From contig NZ_JBISCC010000124.1 of the NCBI RefSeq assembly GCF_044385915.1, positions 1-64,000 on the forward strand: 64,000 nucleotides of DNA, given 5' to 3'. The stretch's first letter is position 1. Every line of letters begins with the position of its first letter. Of the stretch, positions 1 through 8,993 are shown piece after piece. The notes under the pieces were generated by a model. The model did not search any database. It was not told the DNA's origin and saw nothing but the letters and a program-made list of their open reading frames with translations. The position numbers and the translations under genes are program-made. Source of the stretch: Thalassobellus citreus (GTDB taxonomy: Bacteria; Bacteroidota; Bacteroidia; Flavobacteriales; Flavobacteriaceae).

Positions 1-1977
1 GGACAAACCTATAATTTATTTGATTTACTAACAGGTGAAGATCAAACAGGAACATGGAGTGATGATGATTCATCAGGCGCTTTAAGTGGAAACACAGTTA
101 CACTAGATGGACTTGCACCAGCAACTTATAATTTTACTTATAATGTAGCAGCAATAGGAATTTGTGATGATGTAGATGTAACGGTTCAAATTATAATAAA
201 CGATACACCAGCTCCAACTGCAAATACTCCACAAGAATTTTGTGATAGTGCAACAGTTGCAAATTTAGTTACGACTTCAGGAACAAGTATCCAATGGTAT
301 GATGCAGCAACTGGAGGAAACCTTTTAGCAGATGTAACAGATTTAGTAGATGGTCAAATCTATTATGCAACACAAACAAATGCAACAACTGGTTGCGAAT
401 CTTCTATGAGAACAGCAGTTACAGCTACCATATATCAATCGCCTAATGCAGGAGCACCAAATTCAACAGGTATTGTATCATGTAATGATAGTACAATCGA
501 TTTGAATTCAGGATTAGATGGCACTCAAGATTTAGGAGGAACTTGGTATGAAGGTTCAGACAATACAGGTACAGTAGTTACAAATCCAACAGCATATGAT
601 GTTTCCGGATTTGCAGCCAATAATTATCAATTTACTTATTATGTAGTAGCTTCAGCACCTTGTGTAGATGATAGTGAAACAATATCTGTAACTATTGAAG
701 GGCCTTTAAATGCAGGAACAGATGGTCTTCCATTAGAACTTTGTAGTAATGATGGAACTATTGATTTGTTTACTCAATTACAAGGTTCGCCTGAAACAGG
801 AGGGGTTTGGTCACCAGCTATGGCTAGTACAACAGGTGTTTTTGATCCATTAGTAGATCCTTCTGGAACATATATATATTCCTTAACAAATGCTTGTGGA
901 ACTTTTAGTAGTCAAATAGAAGTAACAGTTTCTCAAGCTCCAAATGCAGGAGTTGATGATGCTATTACAATTTGTGTAATAGATGGTTTAACAGATTTAT
1001 TTCCTCTTTTAGGAACAGCTGCACAAAGTGGAGGTGTTTGGTCACCAGCTTTAACAAGTGGTACGGGAGAATTTGATCCTAGTGTTGATGTCTCAGGAAT
1101 TTATACTTATACAGTTGCAGCAACAGTACCATGTTCACCAAATGCAGTGGCTCAAATAACAGTAACTGTAGATGATATTTCTGCTCCTATAGTCGTAGAA
1201 GCAAATCCAGAGTTTTGTTTAGTAGATAACCCAATCGTTTCAGATTTAAGCAGTGCTTTAACTTTAACAGGAACTGTTAACTGGTATGAAGATGCTTCAT
1301 TAACAATAGTAGCAGATTTAACTGACAACTTAATTGACGGAGAAGATTATTATGCAACTCAAACTAATAGTACTGGTTGCGAATCTTCAACAAGTATTCA
1401 AGTTACAGCAATTATAAATGATGTAGCAACTCCGACATTAGAAGACCTTAACAAAGAGTATTGTATAAATGATAACCCTGCACCAACTATTAACGATCTT
1501 ACTTTAAATATTACAGAGCGAGATACTAATAATGTAGTTTGGTATGATGCAGAAATGGGTGGGAATATAATAAGTAGTTCTACAGAGCTTTCAAATTTAA
1601 CATCTTATTACGCTGTTTTAGTTGATGCTACAACAGGATGTGAAAGTAGTATAAGGTTAGAGGTTACTCCGGATATAACATCATGTGGAAAACTAGATTT
1701 ACCTGACGGCTTCTCGCCAAATAATGATGGTGTAAATGATACATTCGATTATAACAACTTAGATATTTTATATCCAAACTTTGAAATTGAAATATTCAAT
1801 AGATATGGTAATGTTGTTTATAAAGGAAATGCTTCAACACCTCGTTTCAACGGAAAGTCTAATCAATCAAGATCGATTGGAAATGGAGACTTACCAGTAG
1901 GTGTTTACTTCTATATTTTCAAATTTAATGATAATACTAACAAGCCCGAACAAGGACGTTTATACTTAAGCAGATAA
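1..1977 (+). CDS. Ig-repeat surface protein with T9SS type B (CHU_C) sorting domain, 5'-truncated
   Basis: The frame is open from the first base, so the gene begins upstream of the window; 658 residues are visible. The visible part is a run of Ig-like/SprB-like modules of about 80-100 residues. They repeat phrases such as GGVWSPA and ATQTNxTGCESS and carry regularly spaced single cysteines. The last ~95 residues form the gliding-motility-associated C-terminal domain, beginning LPDGFSPNNDGVNDTF and ending in GVYFYIFKFND and a short basic tail. This domain directs export by the type IX secretion system (type B signal). The protein is therefore probably a long secreted or cell-surface adhesin. 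It is followed after 27 bp by a PorP/SprF gene and then a PorE-like gene, the usual partner arrangement for such cargo. Ligand and full length cannot be seen. Confidence 0.9.
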   Translation, partial: GQTYNLFDLLTGEDQTGTWSDDDSSGALSGNTVTLDGLAPATYNFTYNVAAIGICDDVDVTVQIIINDTPAPTANTPQEFCDSATVANLVTTSGTSIQWYDAATGGNLLADVTDLVDGQIYYATQTNATTGCESSMRTAVTATIYQSPNAGAPNSTGIVSCNDSTIDLNSGLDGTQDLGGTWYEGSDNTGTVVTNPTAYDVSGFAANNYQFTYYVVASAPCVDDSETISVTIEGPLNAGTDGLPLELCSNDGTIDLFTQLQGSPETGGVWSPAMASTTGVFDPLVDPSGTYIYSLTNACGTFSSQIEVTVSQAPNAGVDDAITICVIDGLTDLFPLLGTAAQSGGVWSPALTSGTGEFDPSVDVSGIYTYTVAATVPCSPNAVAQITVTVDDISAPIVVEANPEFCLVDNPIVSDLSSALTLTGTVNWYEDASLTIVADLTDNLIDGEDYYATQTNSTGCESSTSIQVTAIINDVATPTLEDLNKEYCINDNPAPTINDLTLNITERDTNNVVWYDAEMGGNIISSSTELSNLTSYYAVLVDATTGCESSIRLEVTPDITSCGKLDLPDGFSPNNDGVNDTFDYNNLDILYPNFEIEIFNRYGNVVYKGNASTPRFNGKSNQSRSIGNGDLPVGVYFYIFKFNDNTNKPEQGRLYLSR

Positions 1978-2004
1978 TTTTTTAGATAACACAATTTAGA
2001 AACT

Positions 2005-2964
2005 ATGAAACATTTAAATATATATCATAAAATAGCTGCGATAGTAGGATTGACATTCTTAATGTCCGTTCAAAGTTTTGCGCAGCAAGATCCTCAATTT
2101 ACACAGTACATGTATAATATGAGTGTTATAAACCCCGCATATGCAACTGCAGATGAGGCCATTTTAAATCTTGGAGGTTTATACAGAACACAATGGGTAG
2201 GGCTAGAAGGAGCTCCTAAAACAGGAACCTTTTTTGCACATACACCTATAAATGAGAAAATAGAAGTCGGTATTTCGTTTGTTAACGATAATATTGGAGA
2301 CATTGTTCAAGAAAATAACATTTATGCAGATTTTGCTTATGTTTTACCTGTTGGGATAGAATCTAAACTATCGCTAGGTTTAAAAGCAGGATTTACATTA
2401 TTCGATGTTAATTTTGATGGCTTTAATTTACAATCGGGAAATGTATCTACAGATTTAGCATTTAATGAAAACGTTAATAAAGCATTTCCTAATTTAGGAA
2501 TAGGAGCCTTTTTCTTTACTAATAAATATTACATCGGTTTATCTGCTCCAAATATGTTGTCATCTAAACATTTAGAAACAGAAAACGGAGTTAGAGCTAC
2601 AGGTATTGAAAATGTACACTACTTTTTAACAGGTGGTTATGTGTTCGACATCAATAAGAATTTGAAATTTAAACCTGCATTTATGGCTAAATCGGTTAAG
2701 GGAGCACCTTTAGCATTAGATTTAACAGCTAACGTTTTAATTAATGAGAAATTAGAAGCCGGTTTAGGTTATAGATTAGACGATGCTATTAGTGGTTTGG
2801 TAGGTTTTAGAATTTCACCAGAATTAAAAATAGGATATGCTTACGATTTTACAACCAATAATTTAGGAAGTTATAACTCAGGATCGCACGAAATATTTAT
2901 TTTATTTGATGTCGATTTATTCGGTTTCAAAGGAGGATATGATCGTTCACCAAGATTCTTCTAA
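2005..2964 (+). CDS. Type IX secretion membrane protein, PorP/SprF family
   Basis: 319 residues with a signal peptide ending near SVQSFAQ. The mature start QDPQFTQYMYNMSVINPAYA is the family hallmark (QxPxFTQY...NPAYAG-like). The rest alternates short hydrophobic strands with glycine and aromatic residues, as in an outer-membrane beta-barrel of about 300 residues. PorP/SprF proteins work with T9SS cargo of the SprB/CHU_C type; SprF is needed for SprB to reach the surface in Flavobacterium johnsoniae. Position directly after the CHU_C protein and 18 bp before the PorE-like gene suggests an operon and a dedicated partner. A second, unlinked family member lies at 51127-52131. Confidence 0.9.
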   Translation: MKHLNIYHKIAAIVGLTFLMSVQSFAQQDPQFTQYMYNMSVINPAYATADEAILNLGGLYRTQWVGLEGAPKTGTFFAHTPINEKIEVGISFVNDNIGDIVQENNIYADFAYVLPVGIESKLSLGLKAGFTLFDVNFDGFNLQSGNVSTDLAFNENVNKAFPNLGIGAFFFTNKYYIGLSAPNMLSSKHLETENGVRATGIENVHYFLTGGYVFDINKNLKFKPAFMAKSVKGAPLALDLTANVLINEKLEAGLGYRLDDAISGLVGFRISPELKIGYAYDFTTNNLGSYNSGSHEIFILFDVDLFGFKGGYDRSPRFF

Positions 2965-2982
2965 ACTTTAATAATAGGAAAC

Positions 2983-4869
2983 ATGAAAAAACATATATAC
3001 ATATTTGCAAGCCTTTTATTAGTTAGTGGAATGGCATTAGCACAAAAAGGAAATATAAAAAGAGCCAATAAGCTTTTTGAAATGAGAGCTTATAATGAAG
3101 CAGCTGAGACATACGAAACAAAAGAACGTAATCAAGAAGTACTTCAAAATTTAGCCGATAGTTATTATTACAACACCAGTCTTCAAAAGGCTATTAAAAC
3201 CTATAGGGAGTTGTTTGTAGAGTATGGCGATTCTATTGATATTGAATATCATTTTCGCTATGCACAAGCTTTAAAAGGTGTTAAAAATTATACAGAAGCC
3301 GATAAACATTTAAGTTCATATTATAATAAACCAATTAATACGAGTGCGTTTATTCAATCTAACAATAAAACAACACCTCATGATTTTGAATTGAAACAAA
3401 TTGTGAATGAAAATTCTAGTAGCGATTTTGGTTTATCGTTTTATGGAGATAATAAAGTGGCTTTTGCTTCGGCAAGAAATACTGAAAACCCATCATATTC
3501 ATGGAATGAGTTACCATATTTAGATTTGTATAGCGCAACCTTAACAGATGATAATAAACTTGAAAATATTCAGCCTTTTTCTGAAGCTATAAATACAAGT
3601 TCTCACGAAAGTAACGCAGTATTTACTAAAGATGGTAAAACTATGTATTTTAATAGAACTAATACAACTCGTAAAAAAACGGATGAAGAGCGTATTGCGC
3701 ATATTAAAATTTATAAAGCAGAATTGGTAGATAGTATTTGGACAAATGTTACCGCATTGCCATTCTCATCAGATAGTTATAGTACAGAGCATCCAGCATT
3801 AAGTAAAGATGAAAAAACACTTTATTTTGCAAGTGATATGCCAGGGGCTTTAGGAAGTTTCGATATTTATAAAGTGGCAATTAATGAAGATGGAACTTAC
3901 GGAAATCCAGAAAATTTAGGAGCTACAATTAATACAAAACATAGAGAACAATTTCCTTTTATAAGTGAATTTAATGTGTTGTATTTTTCTTCAATTGGTC
4001 ACCAAGGTTATGGTGGTTTAGATGTCTTTAGAAGTAATATGGTGAATGATGCATTTGATAAACCTGTAAATTTAGGTAGTTCTATAAATAGTAATTTAGA
4101 TGATTTTGCTTATGTTATTAGAGAAAAAGATAATATGGGTTATGTGTCTTCAAACAGAACAGGATTCGACAGATTATTTGGTTTTGCTAGAGAAATAAAC
4201 CCACTAACAATATATCAAGTTGAAGGTGTTATTCAGGATTTAAATAGTAAAGAATTGTTAGGAGGATCACTCGTAACTTTGTTTGACGAATCTGATACTG
4301 TGATTCAAGATACTATAGTTGGAGATGATGCATATTATATTTTTAAAATAGAACCAAATAAAAAGTATAAAGTTCGTGGAACACGAAAAGCGTATATTCC
4401 TCAAGATGTTGAGTTCTCAACAGATAGTAAAGGGAAAGTACAACATAATATCTATTTAAATTTAGAGTCTTTTGCAGATGCTGAAGAGCGTGTAAAAGAA
4501 AATGAAGAGAAGGTTGTTAAAGTAGAATTAGATAAAATTTATTTTGATTTTGATGAAGCAATTATTCGTGAAGATGCCTCAGTTACTTTAAACGTATTGG
4601 TAGATTTAATGAAAAAATATCCGTCAATGGAAGTTGAGGTATCTGCACATACAGATGCACGCGGACCAGATCAATACAATTTAGATTTATCTAAAAAACG
4701 TGCCGCTTCAACACTTGAATATTTAGTAAGCCAAGGCATTGAAAGAAACCGATTAAAAAGTATTGGTTATGGAGAAATGCAACCACTTAACGAATGTGTT
4801 AAAGAAGGTATTTGTGACGATGAGCAATACGATGTTAACAGACGTTGCGAATTCACAATTTTAAATTAA
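2983..4869 (+). CDS. PorE-like OmpA-family protein (TPR, PD40 propeller, OmpA C-terminal)
   Basis: 628 residues. A signal peptide ends at ...GMALAQ. Residues ~20-120 are TPR-like (MRAYNEAAETYE, NLADSYYY). Residues ~135-400 hold WD40-like/PD40 propeller motifs (TLYFASDMPGALGSFDIYKV, GGLDVFRSN). Then comes a carboxypeptidase-regulatory-like beta-sandwich, ~410-490. The C-terminal OmpA domain (~510-628) has KIYFDFDEAIIR, HTDARG and LSKKRAASTLEYL, which carry the Asp and Arg that bind peptidoglycan. This order matches PorE of the T9SS, which anchors outer-membrane components to peptidoglycan. In the operon with PorP/SprF it probably tethers the secretion or display complex of the upstream adhesin. 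Paralogues are common, so identity as the core PorE is not claimed. Confidence 0.85.
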   Translation: MKKHIYIFASLLLVSGMALAQKGNIKRANKLFEMRAYNEAAETYETKERNQEVLQNLADSYYYNTSLQKAIKTYRELFVEYGDSIDIEYHFRYAQALKGVKNYTEADKHLSSYYNKPINTSAFIQSNNKTTPHDFELKQIVNENSSSDFGLSFYGDNKVAFASARNTENPSYSWNELPYLDLYSATLTDDNKLENIQPFSEAINTSSHESNAVFTKDGKTMYFNRTNTTRKKTDEERIAHIKIYKAELVDSIWTNVTALPFSSDSYSTEHPALSKDEKTLYFASDMPGALGSFDIYKVAINEDGTYGNPENLGATINTKHREQFPFISEFNVLYFSSIGHQGYGGLDVFRSNMVNDAFDKPVNLGSSINSNLDDFAYVIREKDNMGYVSSNRTGFDRLFGFAREINPLTIYQVEGVIQDLNSKELLGGSLVTLFDESDTVIQDTIVGDDAYYIFKIEPNKKYKVRGTRKAYIPQDVEFSTDSKGKVQHNIYLNLESFADAEERVKENEEKVVKVELDKIYFDFDEAIIREDASVTLNVLVDLMKKYPSMEVEVSAHTDARGPDQYNLDLSKKRAASTLEYLVSQGIERNRLKSIGYGEMQPLNECVKEGICDDEQYDVNRRCEFTILN

Positions 4870-4910
4870 TAATTAGTAACCAACCATAATTTTAACCAAA
4901 TTATTTGATT

Positions 4911-4938
4911 AAGCCTTTCCATTTCGGAGAGGCTTTTT
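4911..4938 (+). terminator. Rho-independent terminator after the PorP/PorE operon
   Basis: The 10-bp stem AAGCCTTTCC / GGAGAGGCTT, with one G-U pair and a 5-nt loop, ends in a run of Ts. It lies 41 bp after the stop of the PorE-like gene. Confidence 0.8.
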
Positions 4939-4969
4939 GTTTATATTTGCTTTTAGTGAACTTTTTGTC

Positions 4970-5042
4970 ATTCCTGCGAAGGCAGGAATCTATTTCGATA
5001 AAATCTTTAACTACTAAAAAAGATTCCTGCCTATGCAGGAAG
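4970..5042. repeat. REP/dRS3-like paired-hairpin element, copy 1
   Basis: Hairpin 1 has ATTCCTGC (4970-4977), loop GAAG and GCAGGAAT (4982-4989). Hairpin 2 has ATTCCTGC (5023-5030), loop CTAT and GCAGGAAG (5035-5042), so its outermost pair is broken. The element is preceded by TTTTTGTC. It ends five bases before the ruvB start codon. Related copies are at 30401-30431 (single hairpin) and 56440-56505 (paired). Confidence 0.75.
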
Positions 5043-5047
5043 TTGTT

Positions 5048-6070
5048 ATGAACGAAAACCTAGATCCAACAAACGATAATTTTTCTCCTGAAGAGCTTGA
5101 CGTTGAAAAAAAGTTAAGACCCTTAGCTTTTGATGATTTTACAGGACAAGATCAAGTATTGGAAAATTTACAGATTTTTGTTCAAGCTGCAAACTTACGT
5201 TCAGAAGCCTTAGATCATACCTTATTTCACGGCCCTCCAGGTTTAGGTAAAACTACCTTGGCGCATATATTAGCAAGCGAACTTGATGTAGGTATTAAAG
5301 TAACATCTGGACCTGTATTAGATAAACCAGGCGATTTAGCAGGTTTGTTAACTAATTTAGATGAACGTGATGTCTTATTTATTGATGAAATACATCGGTT
5401 AAGTCCTATTGTAGAAGAGTATTTATACTCAGCTATGGAAGACTATAAGATTGATATTATGATTGAATCTGGCCCCAATGCCAGATCCGTACAAATTAAT
5501 CTAAACCCATTTACTTTGGTTGGAGCAACCACACGTTCCGGATTACTTACGGCTCCCATGCGAGCACGTTTTGGAATTCAAAGTAGATTACAATATTATA
5601 AAACCGATTTACTAACCACTATTGTACAACGTAGCGCAGGCATTTTAAATATGCCTATTTCTATGGAAGCAGCTATTGAAATTGCAGGAAGAAGTCGTGG
5701 TACGCCTAGAATAGCCAATGCTTTGTTGCGTCGTGTTAGAGATTTTGCGCAAATAAAAGGAAATGGATCTATAGACATTAATATAGCAAAGTTTGCTTTA
5801 GAAGCGTTGAATGTAGATGCGCATGGTTTGGATGAAATGGATAATAAAATTCTAACAACTATTATTGAGAAATTTAAAGGCGGTCCTGTTGGGCTTTCAA
5901 CTATTGCTACTGCAGTAAGTGAAAGTACAGAAACTATTGAGGAAGTTTACGAACCTTTTTTAATACAGCAAGGTTTTATTATGCGTACACCTCGTGGGCG
6001 TGAAGTTACTGAGCAAGCATATAAGCATTTAGGAAAAGTAAAAGGGCCAACTCAAGGTGGTTTGTTTTAA
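5048..6070 (+). CDS. ruvB: Holliday junction branch migration helicase RuvB
   Basis: 340 residues from the ATG at 5048. An in-frame ATG 15 bp upstream (5033) lies inside the hairpin repeat and would add only MQEVV, so the later start is preferred. Motifs: Walker A GPPGLGKTTL, Walker B VLFIDEIHRL, sensor I GATTRSG, arginine-finger region APMRARFGI, and a C-terminal winged helix with GFIMRTPRGREVT. RuvB is the hexameric AAA+ motor that drives branch migration with RuvA during recombinational repair. ruvA is in the same window (20914-21495) but in a different operon. The stop codon overlaps the P450 start by one base (TAATG), so the two are probably cotranscribed. Confidence 0.97.
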   Translation: MNENLDPTNDNFSPEELDVEKKLRPLAFDDFTGQDQVLENLQIFVQAANLRSEALDHTLFHGPPGLGKTTLAHILASELDVGIKVTSGPVLDKPGDLAGLLTNLDERDVLFIDEIHRLSPIVEEYLYSAMEDYKIDIMIESGPNARSVQINLNPFTLVGATTRSGLLTAPMRARFGIQSRLQYYKTDLLTTIVQRSAGILNMPISMEAAIEIAGRSRGTPRIANALLRRVRDFAQIKGNGSIDINIAKFALEALNVDAHGLDEMDNKILTTIIEKFKGGPVGLSTIATAVSESTETIEEVYEPFLIQQGFIMRTPRGREVTEQAYKHLGKVKGPTQGGLF

Positions 6071-7407
6071 TGTCTAAATATAGGTATCCAAATACAATTC
6101 CTTTTTTAAAATTTTTATTAAATGTTTCTTCATTAGCTAAGAACCCTATTCCATTTCATAACAAATGGTTTAACGAAGTTGGAGATACTTTTGCTATAAA
6201 ATCGCCTTTTTATGGGTATATTGTTTTAACACGCGATGTGGTTGTAACGAAACATATGCTTCAAAAGCATCATAAAGCATATCATAAATCAAAAATTCAA
6301 ACAACCTATTTATCAAAATATGTTGGTTATGGGCTTTTAACTTCTAGTGGCGATTATTGGTTAAAACAACGTCGATTAATTCAGCCAGCTTTTCATAAAG
6401 AGAAAATTCAAAATCTAGTTTCAATAATAAACACAGCAATAGAGTCTAATGTAGAGAATATAAAAGAAGGTGATTTTGTCGATTTATATCCTATAATGAA
6501 TGAGCTTGCTTTTGATGTTGTTGCCAAATCATTGTTTAATTTTTCTGCTGAAAAAGAGACTTTAAAACGTTTACAATTTATAATTGAAAAGCTTCAATTA
6601 TTTATAGTTAAAGAATTAAGATTGCCTTATAAAAAATTGTGGTATAAATTGAATGGAGACATCGGTTACCATATGAAATTGGTTAAGGAAAGTCAAGATA
6701 TTATTAATAGCGTTATTGAAAAAAGAAGAAAATCTGTTGAAGAACATGACGACCTTTTAGACATGCTTTTGAAAGCACAATATGAAGATGGTTCTACGAT
6801 GACAAACAAGCAATTGATTGATGAAATATTGATTTTGTTTGTTGCAGGACATGAAACTACAGCTAATTCGTTAACATTTACACTTAAACTTTTAGCTCAA
6901 AATAAAGACGCTTTAAATAAAGTTGAAGCTGAAGTTAAAAATGCATTTTCTAAAAATTTAACACCACTACAAGAAATAACAGAACTAAATTACACGAAGT
7001 GTTGTATTGAAGAAAGTTTACGTTTATACCCTCCTGCTTGGATAACCGATAGAGTAAATATTGAAGATGATAAAATAGATGATTATTTTTTAAAGAAAGG
7101 CACTATTTTAGGTGCTTCTATTTATGAGCTACATCGAAATAAAAAATATTGGAATACACCGGAAGCTTTTAAACCCGAACGTTTTTTTGAAGAGAACAGA
7201 AAACAAATTATGCCTTATTATATGCCTTTTGGTGCAGGTCCAAGGCTTTGTATAGGAAATAATTTTGCGATGTACGAAATGATTTTGGCAGTAAGCTCCA
7301 TCATTAAAAAGTTTAATGTTTCTTCTGAGAATGATATTATAAAAATAAATCCTCTAATAACTTTAAAACCAGTAGATGTTAAGATAAAGTTTACTTTAAA
7401 AAAATAA
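6070..7407 (+). CDS. Cytochrome P450
   Basis: 445 residues, no signal peptide, so a soluble cytoplasmic bacterial-type P450. The I-helix oxygen-binding motif AGHETT is at residues 259-264. The K-helix ExxR motif is E315-S-L-R318, followed by LYPP. The heme loop FGAGPRLCIG is at 387-396, with C394 as the thiolate ligand. Overall similarity looks closest to the CYP4/CYP102-like clan, which often hydroxylates fatty acids or terpenoids, but the substrate cannot be read from the sequence. No ferredoxin or reductase gene is adjacent, so electrons must come from elsewhere. Translationally coupled to ruvB by a one-base overlap. Confidence 0.93.
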   Translation: MSKYRYPNTIPFLKFLLNVSSLAKNPIPFHNKWFNEVGDTFAIKSPFYGYIVLTRDVVVTKHMLQKHHKAYHKSKIQTTYLSKYVGYGLLTSSGDYWLKQRRLIQPAFHKEKIQNLVSIINTAIESNVENIKEGDFVDLYPIMNELAFDVVAKSLFNFSAEKETLKRLQFIIEKLQLFIVKELRLPYKKLWYKLNGDIGYHMKLVKESQDIINSVIEKRRKSVEEHDDLLDMLLKAQYEDGSTMTNKQLIDEILILFVAGHETTANSLTFTLKLLAQNKDALNKVEAEVKNAFSKNLTPLQEITELNYTKCCIEESLRLYPPAWITDRVNIEDDKIDDYFLKKGTILGASIYELHRNKKYWNTPEAFKPERFFEENRKQIMPYYMPFGAGPRLCIGNNFAMYEMILAVSSIIKKFNVSSENDIIKINPLITLKPVDVKIKFTLKK

Positions 7408-7549
7408 AATTCTACTCTAAATTCATTAAAAAACGAGTCAAATTTATTGTCTTTTATAGATAAAAGCAGTTTTTAATCTAAACCTATTTCTTTATAACAG
7501 AAATAATTGATTTTTATCAAAAAAAATGTTAGGTTTTAATAAGACAGGT

Positions 7550-7557
7550 TATTTTTG
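7550..7557 (+). promoter_or_regulatory. Candidate -7 promoter box for the di-heme peroxidase gene
   Basis: TATTTTTG matches the Bacteroidota -7 consensus TAnnTTTG, 35 bp before the ATG at 7593. No clear -33 TTG at the usual spacing. The rest of the 185-bp gap (7408-7592) is AT-rich with no other feature. Confidence 0.5.
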
Positions 7558-7592
7558 TACATAAATAATTTATTCAAAAACCCAAATTTGAA

Positions 7593-8930
7593 ATGAATAA
7601 CCTAAAATTTATTAAGCTATTAGCGCTTTCTATAATTTCTTTTTCATGTGCTACCAACAATGATGATTATATACAAGCGCCACTACAAACAGATTTAAAA
7701 AATAAGATTGATGCCATTTATGGGTCTAAAAAGACATTGATCCTTCCAGATTCAGATAGTTATGCCAGCATACCTAAAGATGCTAAAAATAGTATTACTG
7801 ATGCTAAAGTTGAATTAGGGAAATTTCTTTTTCATGAAACGTTAATTGGTAAAGATTCAAATAAAGAAGAAGGTATGGGTACGTATTCATGCGCTTCGTG
7901 TCATCATACATCTGCAGGGTTTCAAAGTGGTTTGTTACAAGGGATTGGAGATGGAGGTATTGGCTTTGGAGATCACGGAGAAGCGAGAGTAAAGTCGCCT
8001 AATTATTTAGAAGCAGACTTAGATGTACAGCCTATTAAAACACCGAGTATTTTAAATACAGCTTATCAAAGTGTTATGCTATGGAACGGACAATTGGGTG
8101 CAACAGGTTTTAACAGAGGAACTGAAGACCAATGGGTTGATGGTACTCCTGCTGCTAAGAATAACTTAGGATTTGGAGGTTTAGAGACACAAGCTATTGC
8201 TGCTTTAGGATTGCATCGATTAATGATTGATAATTCGCTAATAGAGAATACAACATATAAAGCGTTGTTTGATGCCGCTTTTCCTAACATTGCAGAGCAA
8301 GATCGATGTACTACAATAAATGCAGGATTAGCTATAGCAGCTTATGAAAGAACTGTTCTGTCAAATGAAGCTCCGTTTCAAAAATGGTTAAAAGGTGATG
8401 AATTTGCTATGAGTGATGCAGAATTAAAAGGAGCAATTTTGTTTTTTGATAAAGGACAGTGTTATAATTGTCATTCGGGTCCAGGACTAAATGGTATGGA
8501 TTTTTATGCGTTAGCAGTGAATGATTTGCAAGGAGATAATGTGATGACAGTAATTGATGAGGCAACAAAAAAAGGAAGAGGTAGTTTTACTAAAAACACA
8601 GATGATGATTATAAATTTAAAGTACCTCAATTGTATAATTTGAAAGATGTTAATTTTTACGGGCATGGAGGTAGTTTTACATCTGTAAAAGAAATTATTA
8701 GTTATAAAAACAAGGCAATACCAGAAAATAGTGAAGTGCCATCTAATAAAATATCTCCTTTATTTAAACCTTTAAATTTAACAGAAGAAGAAGTAGATTT
8801 AATAACAGTATTTGTTGAGGATGCTCTTTACGATCCTAATTTAATACGTTATCAGCCTACAAGTTTACCTTCAGGAAATTGTATGATTAATGCCGATCCT
8901 CAATCGTCGTTAGACATGGGGTGCAATTAA
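7593..8930 (+). CDS. Di-heme cytochrome c peroxidase / MauG-family lipoprotein
   Basis: 445 residues. The N-terminus is a lipoprotein signal with lipobox ending SFSC (C19), so the protein is membrane-anchored. Two CxxCH heme sites are visible: C100-A-S-C103-H104 and C290-Y-N-C293-H294, as in bacterial di-heme peroxidases and MauG-like enzymes. These reduce hydrogen peroxide with electrons from cytochrome c, or oxidise other substrates. It has its own candidate promoter and follows the P450 gene. It is longer than classical CcpA (~330 residues), with extra sequence between the heme sites around residues 110-200. Peroxidase versus another oxidase role cannot be settled here. Confidence 0.88.
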   Translation: MNNLKFIKLLALSIISFSCATNNDDYIQAPLQTDLKNKIDAIYGSKKTLILPDSDSYASIPKDAKNSITDAKVELGKFLFHETLIGKDSNKEEGMGTYSCASCHHTSAGFQSGLLQGIGDGGIGFGDHGEARVKSPNYLEADLDVQPIKTPSILNTAYQSVMLWNGQLGATGFNRGTEDQWVDGTPAAKNNLGFGGLETQAIAALGLHRLMIDNSLIENTTYKALFDAAFPNIAEQDRCTTINAGLAIAAYERTVLSNEAPFQKWLKGDEFAMSDAELKGAILFFDKGQCYNCHSGPGLNGMDFYALAVNDLQGDNVMTVIDEATKKGRGSFTKNTDDDYKFKVPQLYNLKDVNFYGHGGSFTSVKEIISYKNKAIPENSEVPSNKISPLFKPLNLTEEEVDLITVFVEDALYDPNLIRYQPTSLPSGNCMINADPQSSLDMGCN

Positions 8931-8993
8931 TTTTAGAGGAAAAGAAATAGAAAATATAAAAGTAAATTGTAGTTTAGGTGTTTTAAGTATCAA

